A stretch of 64,000 nt of DNA from Lingula anatina (GCF_001039355.2 NW_019775885.1:106976-170975); one strand, 5' to 3'. Counted from the first letter of the stretch, positions 1-13,896 are shown. The notes: generated from the sequence alone by a model not told the origin. Program-made: numbers and translations.

Positions 1-710
1 GCGTCGTAGTGCTGGAACGAGTCTCTTGCCCAGGTTCTACAGTGAAAGAAAAATTATACCAAGTCTACAGTGATGGAGCAAAGGTGGGAAAGGGTCCCAC
101 ACACACAATTCCGACCAGAAACAGTCAAGCAAGTGAGACATTATTTTAATTTCAGTCACTGTATCTACTACTCTTCCATATAAAGATAATGAGAGCTTAC
201 ATATATCATACGGTAGGCTTAGATATACATGATGAATATAAGGTTAAATGTTTACAGATACTGTGATAAACTAGCGTTAGCATGATGCCATGGTCAAAAT
301 AGAAGCATAGCGGTATGCCACATTCAACGACGGTTTATGGGCACTTTCGGTTAGTGTAGATTTCAAAACTACTTTGGGTTTTTATCTTGAATTGTATCTG
401 CTTCAACATTTTAATTTAACTAAAATGCAAAAACATGCAACATGCAGGTATTGTTTTGAACTGAATCATAGATTCTTACATGCATTTCTTTTTATCAATG
501 TACTTACTTAAACCGCTCCAACTCTATACCCATGGGGTACATAGGACCCCCAAGTTTGGGTCCAAAGCACCCAGCCGCTCCGTCACTGAGGGTGTCCGGT
601 GACCATCGGTCAGCATAGATAGTGACCCTAGCGTCTGGGACGCTCTCTATGATGTTAATGGCGGTGGACAGTCCGACAACTCCAGCTCCGATCACTGCTA
701 TGTTAGCCAT
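1..710 (-). CDS. D-aspartate/D-amino-acid oxidase, 5' part (gene 1)
   Basis: Start of an FAD-dependent D-amino-acid oxidase gene that continues past the left edge. Exon 1 is 710..508 (ATG at 710..708). It encodes the N-terminal Rossmann motif [10 protein letters not shown] that binds the FAD ADP moiety, followed by a SDGAAG segment typical of the family. It ends in phase 2 at a good donor (GTAAGT). Exon 2 begins at 36 after a TAG acceptor and reads TWARDSFQHYD before the window ends. This aligns with QWALDSF in the next gene, and the phase matches. It is a tandem paralogue of the complete gene at 1881..6765, with about the same exon 1 length and phase. Whether it prefers acidic or neutral D-amino acids cannot be told from this part. 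Confidence 0.85.
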
Positions 711-1880
711 CGTGAAGTGTCTACTGGGCAGTAGTGCAGCTAGTTCACGGGATCGTCACGACTACCCCATAGGGCCAACTTGCTGCTGGGTGCTTTCCGA
801 TAACGATCTTATCAGGTGGTGACACACATTCTCGAGTGTATGCTTTCTGTCTGTATACACCAAGACGGATACGGGGTAGAGTAGGGAGAGTAGGGTAAAT
901 AGAGTAATGCATATTTCTAAACTGACACACACTGTGGTATTTTGAGAACGCCAGATTCACCGAGGTTTGGGGTAAAAAAGGGAAAACAAGTAGGCTGGGC
1001 TTCTAGCGTGATTCCACTGTACACGGGTGTAGCTTCTGTTAAATGCTCCATATGAGAACACGCCGAGCACAAATCTCGTCCTACATGGGTCCGCTATAAC
1101 AGAGGCTTGTTATCCAATATTATGTGCAATTATAGCTTTAAAAGGGATATCTAAAAATAAACTTGAATTTTAACCTTTTCAGCCATTAACAAGCCATAAC
1201 AGAAATTGCTTGTTAGTGTTAATTTATTATGCTCGCGTGGAGCAAATGTTTCGCTAAGCGTCATACACGTGTAAACGATTGTAAACGGGCATTTTACTGA
1301 ATGACTGCAAGCGGAGGTGGGTCTTTCACGAATTTGTCCGAACTCGGGCCAACATTGCCGCTCCGAGAAGGTTGGATCTGATCCAAGCTTACTGGTACAT
1401 AATCATGTACGGGTACTATATGGCTTAGTCAGGATTGTTCCATATGGTCTTTGAACGACATTGGTACACTGAATGGAAATTAAGATGTAATCCGAAATAA
1501 TTACCTTCTCCTTATCGAAGTTCAAGAAAGTCCATACATGTCGAGGCAGAACCATTTTATCCTTAAAAATTGAGCGGTGGTTGACATTTTTCGTGACTAA
1601 TATGATACTGCTCTCAAATGTACATCAACAGCAGTAGCAAATGAATGGCATTTAGTTTAATATTAGATTATTTATATTGAGGCAAATTTTATTCCATTTA
1701 GAATTTATTATTATGCATATACCGGTACCTGCAGTTGTACTTTACTGTCGTGAATTGTTCTAGATGACAATGAAAATAATCTCTGGAAATTTAAAGGTAA
1801 ATTCTTTATAACAGATAGGTTACCATTAAATACAACAAAAGTATTCATAAAAAAATTAACATTAATGACGCTGATGCCTC

Positions 1881-4800
1881 TCATAGTTTGCTGGTTTGCT
1901 GAGACCGCAGTGCATTCTGGGCCAGTCTCACTGCCTCCACGGCTGTTCCCCAGCTCAATGAAACTCCTATAGGACCGTGGCCGTAGTTGTGAATCACCTG
2001 CAAAGCGATTAACTAAATCCATTAAAACATTGTAAAAAGCCCATGCCATTATATAGTGACCTATTGTGCGATATACACGTATTACGCAACAAGAGAATTA
2101 TAGGTAGATGTATATCTGTCTTGTTATTTAAAGAATAACAACAAAAACCGTGATTGAGCATTAAATCCCGAACTAAAAATTTTAGCAAGAGATTTACTTG
2201 TTTCCCTCTTCATTCACCTTCAGTGCCTTTTCACCGAAACGAACACACTCCAGCTCTAATCTCAGAGGTTCTCGATGGGGGCGCAGACCAACCCCGTCAT
2301 ATAGAAATTCCGCGTTCTGAAATAGCGTAGAGTGAGAGAATTACAACCAAGGGCAAAATGCTAAAAGATAAATATGAACTGGCACTTTGTTTTAACAGAT
2401 ATGTCGTTATGCCAAGTCATTGATGTTGAATGCCATTTTAAATTAAATTGCCGATAGTGACTACAAGGAATGCCATGCTGGTAATACACTTCATGTCTTA
2501 GGTGTGTTGCAATGCCTGTATGATTGGAAATGGTAAATTTCCCAATGTACCTATGTGAAAAACTTCTTGCACATACCTTTAAAGAAGGCATCAGCTCTAA
2601 ACATCGTTTGATAATTCTGTTTTTGGTCTCTTCGTCCACGTTAAGGTTAGTGTGACCAACCTCCTTCACGCCACCAAGTACCACGCTGTCCACGCTGTAG
2701 TATACAAGACAGGACACGAGAGTTATCAGGAATCAAAGGGGACGACGCTGTTAAAATATTCCATTTATAACATTTGGCTGAGACCGATAAACATGTATAT
2801 ACATTATTGCACATGCATTGTTTTACAAACCCACAAAGAAATGATGTCGACCGAGGCGGGGTACCTAAATTCTTTTCAGTATAAAATGGCAGTTCACCCC
2901 CTCCAACCTTTTCATAATTGGGTATGACATAAATCCTGAGATTTGCTTCACACACCCATTGTCCCAGAAAAAAACACCATTTTAAAAGAAGGGGAAATAG
3001 GGGACAGATACAATTCCATATATTGAGTACACTGCAAACATTTTCTCCTCACCAAGGAACGATATAGACACCATCATCAGTACTGATCATGTGCTTCACC
3101 CACGGCGCCTTGACACGTACCACCTGACCTCTCCATGGTGTGACGTCATGTTGTGCGACCAGATCACGTGCACCAAGACCGCAGCAATTCATAACCACAT
3201 CATACTTGCCTGCGAGCTGTAATAAGAATCGCATGAAGACTGTTTGAGTGTCTATGGATATGATCAATTTGCCATTTAGTATTTACATAGGTGCATGCCT
3301 AACGACTACTGTTTCTTATCAATAGTAAATCGGTATACGCAAAGGAGGCCTACTAGTGCACGCCTTAAGATGAAATTGTATAGGCTATAACTTATATTCC
3401 ATTATTTATAAATTTTAAAATAGCCCTGTGTGCTTAAAACAATACATGAACTGTTGTAGAATACCTCTTCCAGGGATGCAACTTTTTGCTGAACAACGTG
3501 ACCTCCACTCTTCTTAAACCGCGTCATCATCCAAGGCAAGTAACGGCGACATTCCGTCACAAATATCGTCACCATCCGACCGAATCTGAATAAACACTGT
3601 CATATAGAGGAACATTGATAGAATACGTGAAAACAGTGAAGTCCTGTATCTTAAAACTGGCAACATTAACTCGACTCTCTACCATCAACATACATCTCCA
3701 GCTATAAATGATATTTTTTTAATCTCCATGCATTCGCTTCTTTAAATTTCAAGGTGACAACCTTTACAAAAGCATATTGATAAACCTGGCTATGCCAATT
3801 ACTAATTAATAATTTGCAAGTTATGGGTACGATCCATGGCCTGCTCCAAGGTGTATACTCATAGGATTTTTTTTGACCCAACAGAGGAATGGGCCCGACA
3901 CAATTTTTAGTGTTCTCCTAATAAACTCGGGATGGTCCATGTTTTTTTTTTCACACCTAACAAATACGTTTGCTGATGTCTTTATATATATTTTTTGGCA
4001 ACAAGTGGAATGACAATGGTTGATCCTCAAACATATGTGTCTATACAATGTATCGTATCTTCCTGAAAAATACTGCTTGAATAGACATGTACATGTTCTA
4101 CTGGATAGTCAACAAAGATGTAAATAACTTAGACATTAAGTAGTATACAAAATAAAGGAGACACCAAGCTGTATTGTAAAGCAGATACAGTGGTTATAAA
4201 ATACTTACAACAACAACGATGTCAAATTCGACCGATTTAACAGTATGATAACCATGGTGAACATCACTTACTTATAGTTTGGAAACATTCCCATTTCTTT
4301 CGCCGTTAAATCTCTGCACTGATAAAGCACGTCTTCGCCCATATATTCTGGGATCTAAGAATAGAAATTTGCGACTGCTGAACAAATCACAGAAGTGTTC
4401 ACTTAATCTTGAGGATTAGCTAGAGGAGCAGGCGTCTTCATTTCACTCCTTTCTTGTTTCAGATCTCCAGTTGAGTGTACAGTGTACAAGTAAATAGAGA
4501 CTTACATGTGAAGTGCATGCTTCATGAAATTTCACTGAAACTAGCTACAAATATATCCAGCGTTTTTACATTAAAACGCTCTTTTGGCGTTTAAAGAGAA
4601 AAAAGACTTCTATGACTATTTTTGGATATGACATATTTTCATAATTTACTAATACAAAAATATATCATCAAGTTACATTTTCTTTGCTATGATACAAATA
4701 ATATCCAGACAACAGGATAACACCAGCATCGGCGGATTCTTCAGAACGTGTGATGAGGTCATATTGCTTGAAAGAATCCAGCGCCCATTGCCTGTAAGGA

Positions 4801-5524
4801 AAGAAATCTCAATGAGCATATAATCCGTTAGAAATAATCGTCTCTGATCATGAATTCAATTTGGTTTTATGTCTTCTCCATCCCAGTGCATCACAAACTT
4901 GCCTCCATCCCAGTGCATCACCCCTCTAGGTAGAATTGAGCATGTGCAGAATGCGCATGTGCGTAAATAAGCTCTGGAGATTGTTGTCGCCATAAAATAT
5001 CGTTTGACTACGCCAAACTTTCCTTTTTTCTCTTTTTATAAATATATTTACTTCTTAATCTACGAAGACTCGGTTTTATTCATACATGTCCGCTGGGGAG
5101 CACATTGGACGTTGAAAATCGAACGGAATTGTTTTCTCCTAGAGGGAGACACTATATACATTGTGTTAGGTGCGCTATTCGTAAGAATTGTGGATAATTC
5201 ACGCCGTTAGACCATTCGACCAGCTAGCGCACTACAGTGAACAGCTAAATGTTTATTAATGTACGTTGTTTGGGAGATTTTCTGGGCGAATCCATTTGTG
5301 ACGGTGTCATGAGCTCGGAAGAGCTGTTTGGGATATATGATATAAGGTTGATTCCCTATGAAAGGGAGAGAATCTGTTTTGGGAGTTGGAACCTCGTTGA
5401 TTCCTGATGTACTTGGAGAGATGAGTGCGGAAGAAATGTTTGGAAGGTGGTCTCCCGCTAATTCCGTAGCATATAAAAGGGAAAAATGAAATAAATATGT
5501 GTGAGGAGAGGACCTTCTCGTGTT

Positions 5525-5571
<47 letters not shown>

Positions 5572-5928
5572 TATTGGGGACTGTTGTGCATAGCCTATAC
5601 GATTTAAGAAAGTCTAAAATTAAAAAAAAAAAAAACATGCGTGCTAACTGCGTCTACATGCACTGTATATACTTTTTCCTTTGTGTGTGCGTGTTTCGTG
5701 CTAAATGTTATGTAGTGTCGGTAATTATTTAGGAGAAATGTATTTTTTCTGACTCATTTACAGGCCATATAATAGTGTAGCAGCCTCTGATGTACCAGTA
5801 CTCTTTTGTGGCGTCCCATCTTTTGATGTTTACATAGAATGTAAACCGCCAACATGCATATAAATGAACGTTTGGGTTGCTTCCCGAGGGGAGTTTAGCA
5901 ATCACCCCCTCCACCTTAAAAAAAAAAA

Positions 5929-5960
<32 letters not shown>

Positions 5961-6765
5961 CAGTAAGAAAGAAAGAAAAAAATTCCCTTTAAAGCAATTT
6001 TGACCTACAAATGTACGTGTATTTCTATAACATTAACCAGGCAAGGAAATGACGCTCCAGGTGTGTCGAATTGGAAATCTCCACCAACGTTTACTAACCA
6101 CTAAAACAGGTTTTTCCTTCGATGACATTTATGAAAAAACAGGCAATTTAGTGTAATTTATTTTCTGTGTCGTAGGTTACCCGGATGTCTGACACAAGTA
6201 AGAGTCTATAAGATGCGAGGCACACTGTCATGCATATTACCTGCTGACCTCAATAATCTTCAAACTCTTACGGCGTCCCCTACTAAGCTCAATATAAATT
6301 CAGTAACATGCTTGGCATGAGAGCCGTGACCATGGTTACAACCATTAAATACTTTTAAAATATTCAGATTCTAAAAAAAAAAAAAAAAAACAGGTAAGGG
6401 TCATCTCCTTTACTGATACATATTGTCTTGATCACAGGTAATAAATATGCTAAGGAGATAGACCGGTGGACTTATGCGTATACTATGTAAAAATGGGTAA
6501 AAACAAGCAAGGTAATTCCAATAAAAACATTCACTTGGACATCAACCCCCTCCCTCCCTTTCCCTCTTATTACCAACCTCATTCTATCCACAGAGACACC
6601 ATACTTGGTGCTGGGAGCGAAGTACCCCGCCGCCACGTCGCTGGTCGTGTTCGGGGAGAACTTCTCAGCAATGATGGTCACCACGGCCCCGGGGATCCTC
6701 TCCTGGACGCAAACGGCCGTGGAGAGGCCAACAACCCCCGCCCCTATAACTGCTATTTGAGCCAT
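1881..6765 (-). CDS. DDO: D-aspartate/D-amino-acid oxidase, peroxisomal (gene 2, complete)
   Basis: Complete FAD-dependent oxidase that deaminates D-aspartate or other D-amino acids to a 2-oxo acid, ammonia and H2O2. Eight exons join in frame with GT-AG borders: 6765..6578, 4791..4677, 4354..4272, 3585..3465, 3216..3053, 2694..2577, 2316..2218 and 1997..1881 (1005 nt, 334 codons; family members are about 340). Visible motifs are [10 protein letters not shown] (FAD site) with TTSDVAAG near the N terminus, FPNYKFG around residue 128, [13 protein letters not shown] and RGQVV in exon 5, GVGLRP in exon 7 (family Arg for the substrate carboxylate), NYGHGP and WGTA in exon 8. The last residues are SKL, a textbook PTS1 signal, so the enzyme should be peroxisomal. 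The start AGCATGG is preferred over an upstream alternative because it puts the dinucleotide-binding motif near the N terminus. DASPO versus DAAO specificity is not settled by sequence reading. Confidence 0.92.
5524..5573. repeat. (ATTT)n microsatellite
   Basis: About twelve ATTT/TTTA units inside intron 1 of oxidase gene 2. A second short A/T-rich run (AAAT then AAT units) is at about 5929-5962. Confidence 0.9.
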
Positions 6766-8277
6766 GCTGGATGATGTGACACTGTGATATGACGTCACAT
6801 CTACGTAGGCGACACACGTCAGACGCCACCTGTACCTGTTTGTACACAGTACGTTTGTACTGATACATGTAGTAGTACTATGACTGAAGATTTATCGTAG
6901 TTGTAACATGGCGGATATCGCTCTCTGCAGTGCAGAGAGTGTTTTGATAAATACCGGTAAAACGTTCTCAGAGTAGCTCGAAAGGTGGCGTTAGTGGGTC
7001 AGCGTCATATAGTAGGCTATACACGCCAGTTGGTGTTTTAACAGTTAACGGGTTTCAGCGATTTTTAAGCATTGAGAGTTAGCTGGTTATGGAGAATTTT
7101 TTCGTTATTATGTCCAAGGTTAAAGCTACCTCTCTTTTTAACAAAAATATAACAAGACGCCCTACTTTCACGTATTTCTCGGGGTAATATTGTAAACACA
7201 AGAAAAAAGTTTAAATGCATGAGTGTTAATGTTAACGCGCGTTGTCTTCCACTAGATCACATAATATAATAAAGCCTATACCTTCTACTCAGTCGCAGCA
7301 TTTAAAAAAACACCCTTAAGTTGTTAGTGTGCAGGTGTTTCTTATAGAACGGTATCACTTTCTCAACAAACTAGTGCGTTTGATATGCACCCTGAATTTG
7401 ACAGGTCGATTGGCAACGAGAACCAAAAACCTGTCTAATTTCCACTGCCAAACTGCAAAATTGGTTAGTATGATATTTAACATCACGATTGGAACTGGAT
7501 CGTTACCACTACGAGTAAAGTATTTAGTCTGCGTTTATATCCTTGTCTTAACACACCTATGGCATGCAGGAAAGCATAGCCAGGTGGGCTCGTGAATCCA
7601 TGGGCAGATAAAACGCGCCAAGACCTGGTTATTCCACCCTGTTATCTGATACTTGCCAACTGCGGATGGTGTGTTTCACGTAATAGGTATCACACAGTGA
7701 GATAAAGACCAGTCGCCAGGTGCATGAACGATGGTAGATGTATATGTATATATATTATGGATAAAGCCTTCAGTATTTCTTATTATACTTTGGTATATAA
7801 AGGTTTTATTTCATTTAGGCAATGCGTATACAATAAATAATGATATATGTAATGCATGTGTAGTAGAGTTCAAGCAGGATGACAACAGTTGAAAATTAAT
7901 CTCATATTACATACTATTGGATGATAGTTTTTATAGATATACAGATCAATATATATAATGAAATTGCCAAAAATTGTTTTTAAATTATAAACATGTTAAC
8001 AAAATTATAATTTTTCTCCCAGTTGGCTATATTATAAAAACATGATGGGCAACTGACAAAGTACCCTGTACCTTGTATCCGTTGGCCTACATTAATGTAG
8101 TCCTATCGACGGCTTTTTAATATTCGTTTTCTCACAGTTATATCAAAGTTTTTATTGTTAACATGTAAAACCTCTCTGCTCTCTGGTGATATGTTTGAAA
8201 TGAAGTAAGTTGAAAAAAGTCGCTGCGGGCCTATTTTTGAGACGAGCTTGGAGGATCGGATGGAAACAGAAGTCCCT
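6766..8277. other. Intergenic region without recognised gene
   Basis: Separates the oxidase start (CRE-like site at 6790) from the 3' end of the next gene. Both strands show only short open frames with no recognisable protein, RNA gene or transposon end. Confidence 0.5.
6790..6797. promoter_or_regulatory. CRE-like palindrome upstream of oxidase gene 2
   Basis: TGACGTCA lies 25 bp upstream of the oxidase start codon. It matches the CREB/ATF consensus exactly. Function is inferred only from sequence and position. Confidence 0.3.
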
Positions 8278-11200
8278 TTAGTTCCATAGTAACACAAAAA
8301 GGACCGACAAGCATATGTTTATTGAATCAAAATGCCAAGTGGAAGCGCTTCCTGATCCACCATCCACAGCATTTGAACCTAATGTAGTGCCTTCTTGTAA
8401 ATTCGGCATTGCTGAATCTTCTGTAGTGGAGTCCTCGGGTGGTGCTTCGGAGCTCTCCTCGCCCCAGCCTCGATCTGGAGATGGTTGAACGCAACTTGAT
8501 TGGTCAGCAGGGGCTGTGCATTTGACAGGTGGGGAGGCGGCATCGACACCTGATTATATGAGAAAAAAATTGATTCAGTTCTCTAATCAGTAATTTGATG
8601 AGAACAAAAGTTACACAAAGAAACCACAAATTAGACGTTTAATATTTAAAAACTTGATGAATCGTATTGCTACAGTTTCAAGAAGTTATAGAAAAGTTTA
8701 GCGTCATTCATGCATAGTATAATTTTCCGATGTACGGCATGGCTACTAAACAAAATCCCATGCCAGAGTGGACCCTGTTTTTCAATTTTGTTACATCGGA
8801 CAGATTGCTGTCGTAACGGTTCATTGTTTATTTAATAGATGTCATTGTCATATTCATGCCCAGCATAATGTCGCACCTAACACACTCATAATCAAAACTT
8901 GCGCAATTTGCAGTCACACCTAACACACTCACCTAGCGGATACGTCATCTGTAGGTTACACACTGAGGTCAGTTCGTTCATGGCCGAGTTGTCCAGCGTG
9001 ACCTCCTGCACCCTGGTCGGCCTGAGGCCGGAGTAGGCCAAGACATAATAACTTTTTCCTATCTCCAAGTTGTGAGCATCGCAAAGCCCGGGAATGAAAC
9101 CTGAAAAAGAGGCGTTTGATACAGGAGTTAAAATTGGCTTTTGAATTCATGGGTTCTGATGGGGTGAAGGTTATGCGACAGTGGAGCATGTTTTTATCGC
9201 TCCTATTCACATTAACAGTCACCATTATAGCTGAATAGTGTATGTGCAAACAAAGCAATAATTCAATTATACGTACATATATGACAAATTATGAAAAGTT
9301 GCTGTATAACCCTTAATCACTTAAAAACAGTTCAGTAAAATCTCCAAACGTTTTTGCCATATACCTGTACAGGTCTTGTTGGTATTCAGTGGCTGAAGAA
9401 ATTAAGCCTAGAGTAGTCATTTCGAGTGTGTTTTGCCATTCAAGTGTGAACTTTCAAGTGTACGTGCATTGTGTTTTGTAAATTGAAAAAAAAAAAAATA
9501 CCCCAAAGTAAGCCGCTCTGATAAAAACTTCTGAAATGTATTTAACGTCTGGCTGATCAACGCATTACTCTGACCACGGTGAACTTGTAAACTGAAACTG
9601 CAGTCTGGTCAACTGAAACTAGAAGTCAGAGACTGTTCGTTCGAAAAATACAGCGGCTTACAAGAAAACAATGGACGGACCACATTGCTCTGAAACTTAG
9701 TCTTGAATCGACGTGCCTTGTGAGTGGAACACATTCAACTCAGGTTCTCATCATACAGGGTCTACGTATGTAGGACGCCTTTTTTTCCTATGGTATATTA
9801 AACTTTTTAAAAATGTGGTGGGTTTTTGACATTCTCACCGTAGTTTGTATACGGACCCAAGTCAGTGGATGCTCAGCATTGCTCTGTGTGTGTGTATGTG
9901 TGCGTGTGTGTGTTCGTGTACTGTGGGCTGTACGCATGATGCGTTACAAACGTTGACGCGTATGCGCACATGCCTGTATATAGATTAAAGCCGAAGTCCA
10001 ATTTGCTCCAGCGATTTCCACCGAGTCGTGTAAAGAGGACGATGCGCAGTCAACTGTATGCACCGCCCTTGTTTCTCTAATGCAGATTAAGCCCTTTTTA
10101 TGTACCATATGTGCCTCTCAGCCCCGTGTGCGCAAGAGGGATTTTATGCTTTTTAAAAATTGCGTTCTTTGTAAGGAGTTAATCGATGGCACCGTTCCTT
10201 CAATGGGGTTTTCAGGTCAATGTCTTAAATCATTATTTTGAAAGAAATGAGATACAACTGGATGTATTACATACTGTATGTGACGGTTATCAACGACATT
10301 TTTAAATTTGATATTGACTGAAGTAAGTTGCAGTAAACACAACACCCTTCTTTGTAATTTAATGCCGTTAGAACTGCTTTGTTTCCACTATTTCCTAGTA
10401 CACGCAGAGATTACACGAAGAGGAACATAATGTCATCAAATTGAATGTTCCACGTGAAAAACAATATCTTTTTGACAATACTAATTAATTAACAAAATGA
10501 TTCCAGTTCTAAATACAGGAAGAAACCGCTTGCTTCCAAACTGCAGTATCATAGTTAGATCAGCTTAATGAACAGAGGTAAAATCGGGGAAAATTAAAAC
10601 GCAGTAAGTAAAAACCGCTTTGAGTGCGTCCTTAACACAGAATTTCCACTGTTTTATTTGTAAGGAAAGGCCAATATACTATAAAATATGTTTTATCAGA
10701 TAAGAATAAAATCCAAAAACAGTTGGAATCGACAAAAAGCGAAGAGGACCAATGTACCGGTTTCTGTAGAGTCGGCGGCCCTGTTGGCTCTCTTTGTAAA
10801 GTAATATGTAGTAGTCGAAGCCATATTGTTCCCCTGCCGTGAGATGGTCATCTTTAGTACATGCCACAGCGAGGGCAGTCATCCATATGTTTATGCCCCG
10901 GATTCAGCTACCGAGTATACTCTACTGGAACATATCTGAGGTGCATTTCTATGAAACATAATTTCATATTGGTTATATTATCGAATAAAGCCACCAGTCT
11001 AACGCCTTTATTGGCCAGTAATTTGATAGTGATAACTCCATGTCTTTTAGTGAGATTCCACCTCGCACAGCTGTTATCTCCCTAATTTTCACTCGGCGGC
11101 TTCCGGAGAAGGCACGATCTCAGACAGATACCACCAGTTAATTTGATTTGCAGTCTTTCATTGATGAACACAAGATGTGAATCGGCCCTTTTTGGCTGAC

Positions 11201-13037
11201 TACACCTCTAGGCCGGATAGACGCGTTTTATCATCGTTCTGTATTCACCATATTCTATATAGGACTTGTAAACGTATACTAGATCCTAAATTTAACTACG
11301 TGGTGTGGGTCCATAACGGTACTCGTTCTGCTTCATATTTTCACCTAGTCCTGAAATAAACGATATGAAATGGACTGTTGTATCGTTTGATCGAACGACG
11401 CAGCAGGGAGACCATCAAAGATTTGCAGAATAATTATAATAAAAAAACTCCGTAGAAGATGAAAAAGACAAGGTTTAATAAGTAATTTTCTTCTCGATTG
11501 CCTTTAAGCAAAACTGAGAGATACAATACGACCATTCACTACTTAGAATAATTACTACACAAATTGCGAGACATCGACGACTGGGCAAGAAATCTGAAAC
11601 ATTACTTACTAGTAGTTCAAAGACCTTTAAATGCTGTGTATAAATAAACAAAAAAGTAGTAATGTGACACCAAAATTGAATAAGAGATGGTGCCAGTTTG
11701 AGTGCTTTTGCAGTCTTGAAATTGACAAGTTTGTATACAAATTCAAACAAAAAGACAATACAGACAGTCGGAACTTAAGAGATTGAAGTGCGTACTTCGA
11801 GGAAAATCATGTTGATCTTCAGGGTATTCCATGACGTCTACTCGTGCAATGTAAACATACGAGGAGTGAACATATTGCGAGTAGCAACAGTAAGTGAAAG
11901 GCGGGATGTTATGATTGGTTTGCTAAACTGTTTTGATTTCGCACAACAAACACAGATGTTAAATTTCCGTGTGCAGAAAGGTATTTAAATCCATGAGGTG
12001 GGCCTGTCCTTCAAATAACCCAAAAATTCGACTGTGAAAAAATGCTATGTATGTTATGTGTGCCAAATGAACCATGGCATAAACTCACTGAAGGAAATGA
12101 GAACTTAAATATTCTATGGCGGCTTGCCATACACGTTTCGTCCTTGATGTAAGACGTGAGAGACGTCAATGCTTCCCATTTCAAAAAGTGCCGTTCTAAA
12201 ATATATATAACCCTCAACATATATGTAGTGAAAATCAATACTATTTATCTTTTTATGTTGACCCCTCCCCCTGAACAGATTAAATAGTAAACACCATTCA
12301 ATTATCAAGTTTACCGCTTACTTCGGAGCTACAGGGAAATGTTGTTTAAAAAAGATAATTAAATTTACTGAGCGCTCTTCTCACACACGCTTGCAGTTAA
12401 AAAACCGCAGGCGCTGTAAAAACCTACAAAAGAATGACTGTGTAAATACGAGGGCGTCCCACGAAGAGCATGTCAATAATTCACGAAACAGACACAACAA
12501 TAAACCGATTCCCAGACATTAGGTGCGCGAGGCAGGGTGGTTTTGCTTCATTGGTTTTGCCTTGAGGGCGGCAATCGGAAAACCCGTTTTCTGTTCTACA
12601 TGGAATGTAATTCTTTTGAGCGTGGGGTACATTTTCAATAATTTTCAATAATACTAATGGACTGAGTACAATTTGTGATATGTGTTTTTAAAATTTTACC
12701 TACATTTAACTGTGACAACACCCACATATGCACACCCTAAAATCAAATATCACTATTTTTTGGGGTTACCTGCTTCAGAGATATTGACAATGCTGGGAGA
12801 AACTCCGCCTTTATACGTGCAGTAAACCTCCATCTCCGCCGTGTAGGCACTCTCCGCCCATTGTTCTGCGGGGTAATGTTTCACAACGCGCCCGTACAGC
12901 ACCCATTCTACGTAATTCTCGTGGACAAGCGTCGCCAAGGTCGGTTCTTCGTACGGTTCCATCGGCGGGCTACATGGAAGAGAAACCTGGATAAAGACCG
13001 ACAATAAGCACACTAAAACTGTAAAAGTATGGTCCAT
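8278..13037 (-). CDS. Secreted, probably GPI-anchored protein with CCDC3/NTR-like N-terminal domain
   Basis: Three exons join in frame: 13037..12770 (phase 1 end), 9100..8933 (phase 1 end) and 8549..8278 (708 nt, 235 codons). Exon 1 has a clear signal peptide (hydrophobic VLVCLLSVFIQV, likely cleavage just before CSPP). It is followed by WVLYGRVV and the AEMEVYCTYKGG segment. Exon 2 contains PGLCDAHNLEIGKSYYVLAYSG. This combination (strand, Cys, YKGG, then P-x-C and GK-x-Y-V) resembles secreted CCDC3-like/NTR-like proteins as I remember them; that assignment is tentative. Exon 3 is Ser/Pro/Glu-rich, then GSGSAS, a short spacer and a C-terminal hydrophobic run ending VLFVLLWN. This is the layout of a GPI-attachment signal (omega site near GSGSAS). 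The long intron 1 (9101-12769) shows no other gene. Confidence 0.75.
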
Positions 13038-13217
13038 TTTTTACTTGCTTGCCGCTGGACGAAATGGCGCTGTTGTTAATATATGGGTGGCGGACACTGC
13101 TGTGTGCTTGCTAAGAGGGAGACTTATTAACCTACAAACAAAACGCTCTGGACCTGCGTGTACCAGGCGTTGCTATTGGCTACGTCATAGAGAGGATGTA
13201 TATAGAGTTCAGCTACT

Positions 13218-13896
13218 GGGGCTGGTTTCACAAAGCAGTAGTTAGTTAGAACAACTAACTACTGAACTACCTCGCTAACGAGCAAACTTACCGATTTTCG
13301 AGGGGTGTTTCACGAAGCAGTAGTTAACTTATCGCTAAGTTCAGTCGTAAAGTTCGGTCGCTAGTTCTCTCGTTACTCACCGTAGTCTCGAAACCGTCTG
13401 CCGGAAGTGGAGCTCTTGCGTAAAAGTGTCACGAAAGCACTAACTCTCCAATTTTTGGTGGCTGGAAATGCATAAGAACGTCTGCTTTGAGGTCGTCGTA
13501 AAGGATCTCCACCACCTTTTTGCCGCTCTTTTTGTCACAGCTAGGCGCAACCTCTCGTAAATTGCATCATCGTGTGTATATTCTAATAGATTCTGCCTTT
13601 CATGAAAACGTCGTAGTCTACGTTGCCGTCTGGCGGTACGGTTAGCAAGAAAGGTAGCCGTCATATTGGATACAAAGACAAACGACAGACAACGGTAACT
13701 AAGCAACCTTTTTATTTCACTCATTACGCATGCGTACGATGAAACTCTAGAGTTAGCGACCAGTCGTTAAATATCCAAGGCAACAACGAGACAATAACGA
13801 GCGAGAGAACTAGCGACTGCTTCGTGAAACGGCACTATAACTAGCGAGAGGCTAACTACCGATCGCTAACTAACTACTGCTTTGTGAAACCGGCCC
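13218..13896. mobile_element. PIF/Harbinger-type DNA element with terminal inverted repeats
   Basis: About 31-bp terminal inverted repeats: the left arm starts GGGGCTGGTTTCACAAAGCA and the right arm is its near-perfect reverse complement ending ..TTTGTGAAACCGGCCC. Both arms have a second subterminal copy of the TTTCACGAAGCAGTAG motif. The interior encodes a piece of Harbinger transposase on the minus strand. No convincing target-site duplication was seen. Confidence 0.7.
13440..13724 (-). pseudogene. Harbinger transposase N-terminal fragment
   Basis: 94-codon open frame whose middle reads RRQRRLRRFHERQNLLEY, then DDAIYERLRLA. This is the pattern of the HARBI1/PIF transposase N terminus (Arg-rich run, then D-D-x-x-Y-x-R-F/L-R). 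The catalytic DDE nuclease domain is absent within the element, so it cannot be an active transposase; it is the residue of a non-autonomous derivative. Confidence 0.6.

Noticed and set aside
6766-6798. Upstream in-frame start extending the oxidase N terminus by 11 codons
   Set aside because: Would put extra residues before the dinucleotide-binding strand, unlike gene 1 and the family; the ATG at 6765 has the better context.
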